DNA of 44,073 bases, taken from the NCBI GenBank assembly GCA_002280485.1, contig NCED01000046.1:1-44073 (forward strand), in the 5' to 3' direction. Origin of the DNA: Caulobacterales bacterium 32-69-10. GTDB taxonomy: Bacteria; Pseudomonadota; Alphaproteobacteria; Caulobacterales; Caulobacteraceae. Positions 43,810 through 44,073 of the stretch are shown in pieces. Each line of letters starts with the position of its first letter. Positions within the stretch are counted from its first letter, which is position 1. The notes below the pieces were generated by a model that worked only from the letters and a program-made list of their open reading frames with translations, ran no database searches and was not told the DNA's origin. The position numbers and the translations under genes are program-made.

Positions 43810-43863
43810 GGAAGGCTCCGTGAGGTCCGGCCTGCTTCTTAGACCGTCACACGTTGCAAAATC

Positions 43864-44040
43864 TCAAAGGGCGCCCTTGAGGTCGACCTGCCGCTGCTGC
43901 GCCGCCCTCAGCTCGGCGGCGGTGGTGTGGCCGAACGGGTCAGGCGAACGGGCGCCCAGCCCCTGGGGCCAGACCAGGGCGAGGGCGATCATGCCTGCGG
44001 CCAGGATTCCCATGACCGTGAAGAAGAACGCGTCGGACAT
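43864..44040 (-). CDS. 58-residue hypothetical single-pass membrane protein
   Basis: A short ORF (ATG at 44038-44040, TGA at 43866-43864) directly upstream of the phosphohexomutase gene and on the same strand, 54 nt away. It has an N-terminal hydrophobic helix (about residues 4-24, FFFTVMGILAAGMIALALVW) and a cytosolic-looking tail (about 35-58) with a helical AAELRAAQQRQ segment. Length and topology resemble other short anchor peptides but no family is recognised. No clear Shine-Dalgarno is visible, and only 33 bases of upstream sequence remain in the window. Confidence 0.5.
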   Translation of the reverse strand: MSDAFFFTVMGILAAGMIALALVWPQGLGARSPDPFGHTTAAELRAAQQRQVDLKGAL

Positions 44041-44073
44041 AGGGGAATCATAGCAGGGCTGCGAGGGCTGCGT

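Overview
This is a GC-rich alphaproteobacterial chromosome segment, most likely from the order Caulobacterales (Caulobacter/Phenylobacterium/Brevundimonas group). The case rests on GC- and CTG/AAG-biased codon use, the gene order dnaE-rpsB-tsf-pyrH-frr-uppS-cdsA-dxr-rseP-bamA-ompH-lpxD-fabZ-lpxA-lpxI-lpxB, the use of LpxI for lipid A, GTTC-N7-GTTC SOS boxes of the alphaproteobacterial LexA type, and a 29-residue membrane peptide behind an SOS box that looks like the cell-division inhibitor SidA. No rRNA, tRNA, CRISPR array, prophage or intact insertion sequence was seen. Almost everything is core housekeeping.

Layout. 1-1773: AT-richer left edge with the tail of an unrecognised gene, a helical hypothetical protein, the SOS-controlled sidA-like peptide and a secreted hypothetical protein. 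1905-9684: replication and translation genes dnaE, rpsB, tsf, pyrH, frr, uppS. 9662-20373: a tight + strand envelope series (cdsA, dxr, rseP, bamA, ompH, lpxD, fabZ, lpxA, lpxI, lpxB), mostly with overlapping or nearly touching ends. It supplies CDP-diacylglycerol, isoprenoid precursor, regulated intramembrane proteolysis, outer-membrane protein assembly and lipid A. 20381-31557: mostly - strand, with a DUF2834 protein, gltA, gltX, comEC (+), lexA, a hypothetical membrane protein, trpC-trpD-trpG, a small membrane protein (+) and trpE. 31554-44040: ppiD, then tpiA, secG, pyrG (+), a Rossmann epimerase (-), a GIY-YIG protein (+), and a nucleotide-sugar block galU, glmS (-), glmM (+), pgm (-), which makes UDP-GlcNAc and UDP-glucose precursors for the peptidoglycan and lipid A pathways to the left.

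The most striking biology is at 820-974: a promoter, one perfect and one imperfect LexA box, and a 29-codon membrane peptide whose start overlaps the stop of the gene before it. The second theme is damage in genes that should be indispensable. dnaE has lost about 30 codons and its frame at 3830/3832. uppS has both a +1 frameshift (about 9441) and an in-frame TAG (9577). tsf and glmS each appear to lack about 20 internal residues in frame. ppiD carries a coiled-coil-like stretch with foreign codon use where its parvulin-type core should begin. Because these genes are essential, faulty assembly or consensus is the leading explanation, but real lesions or recombination cannot be excluded from sequence alone.
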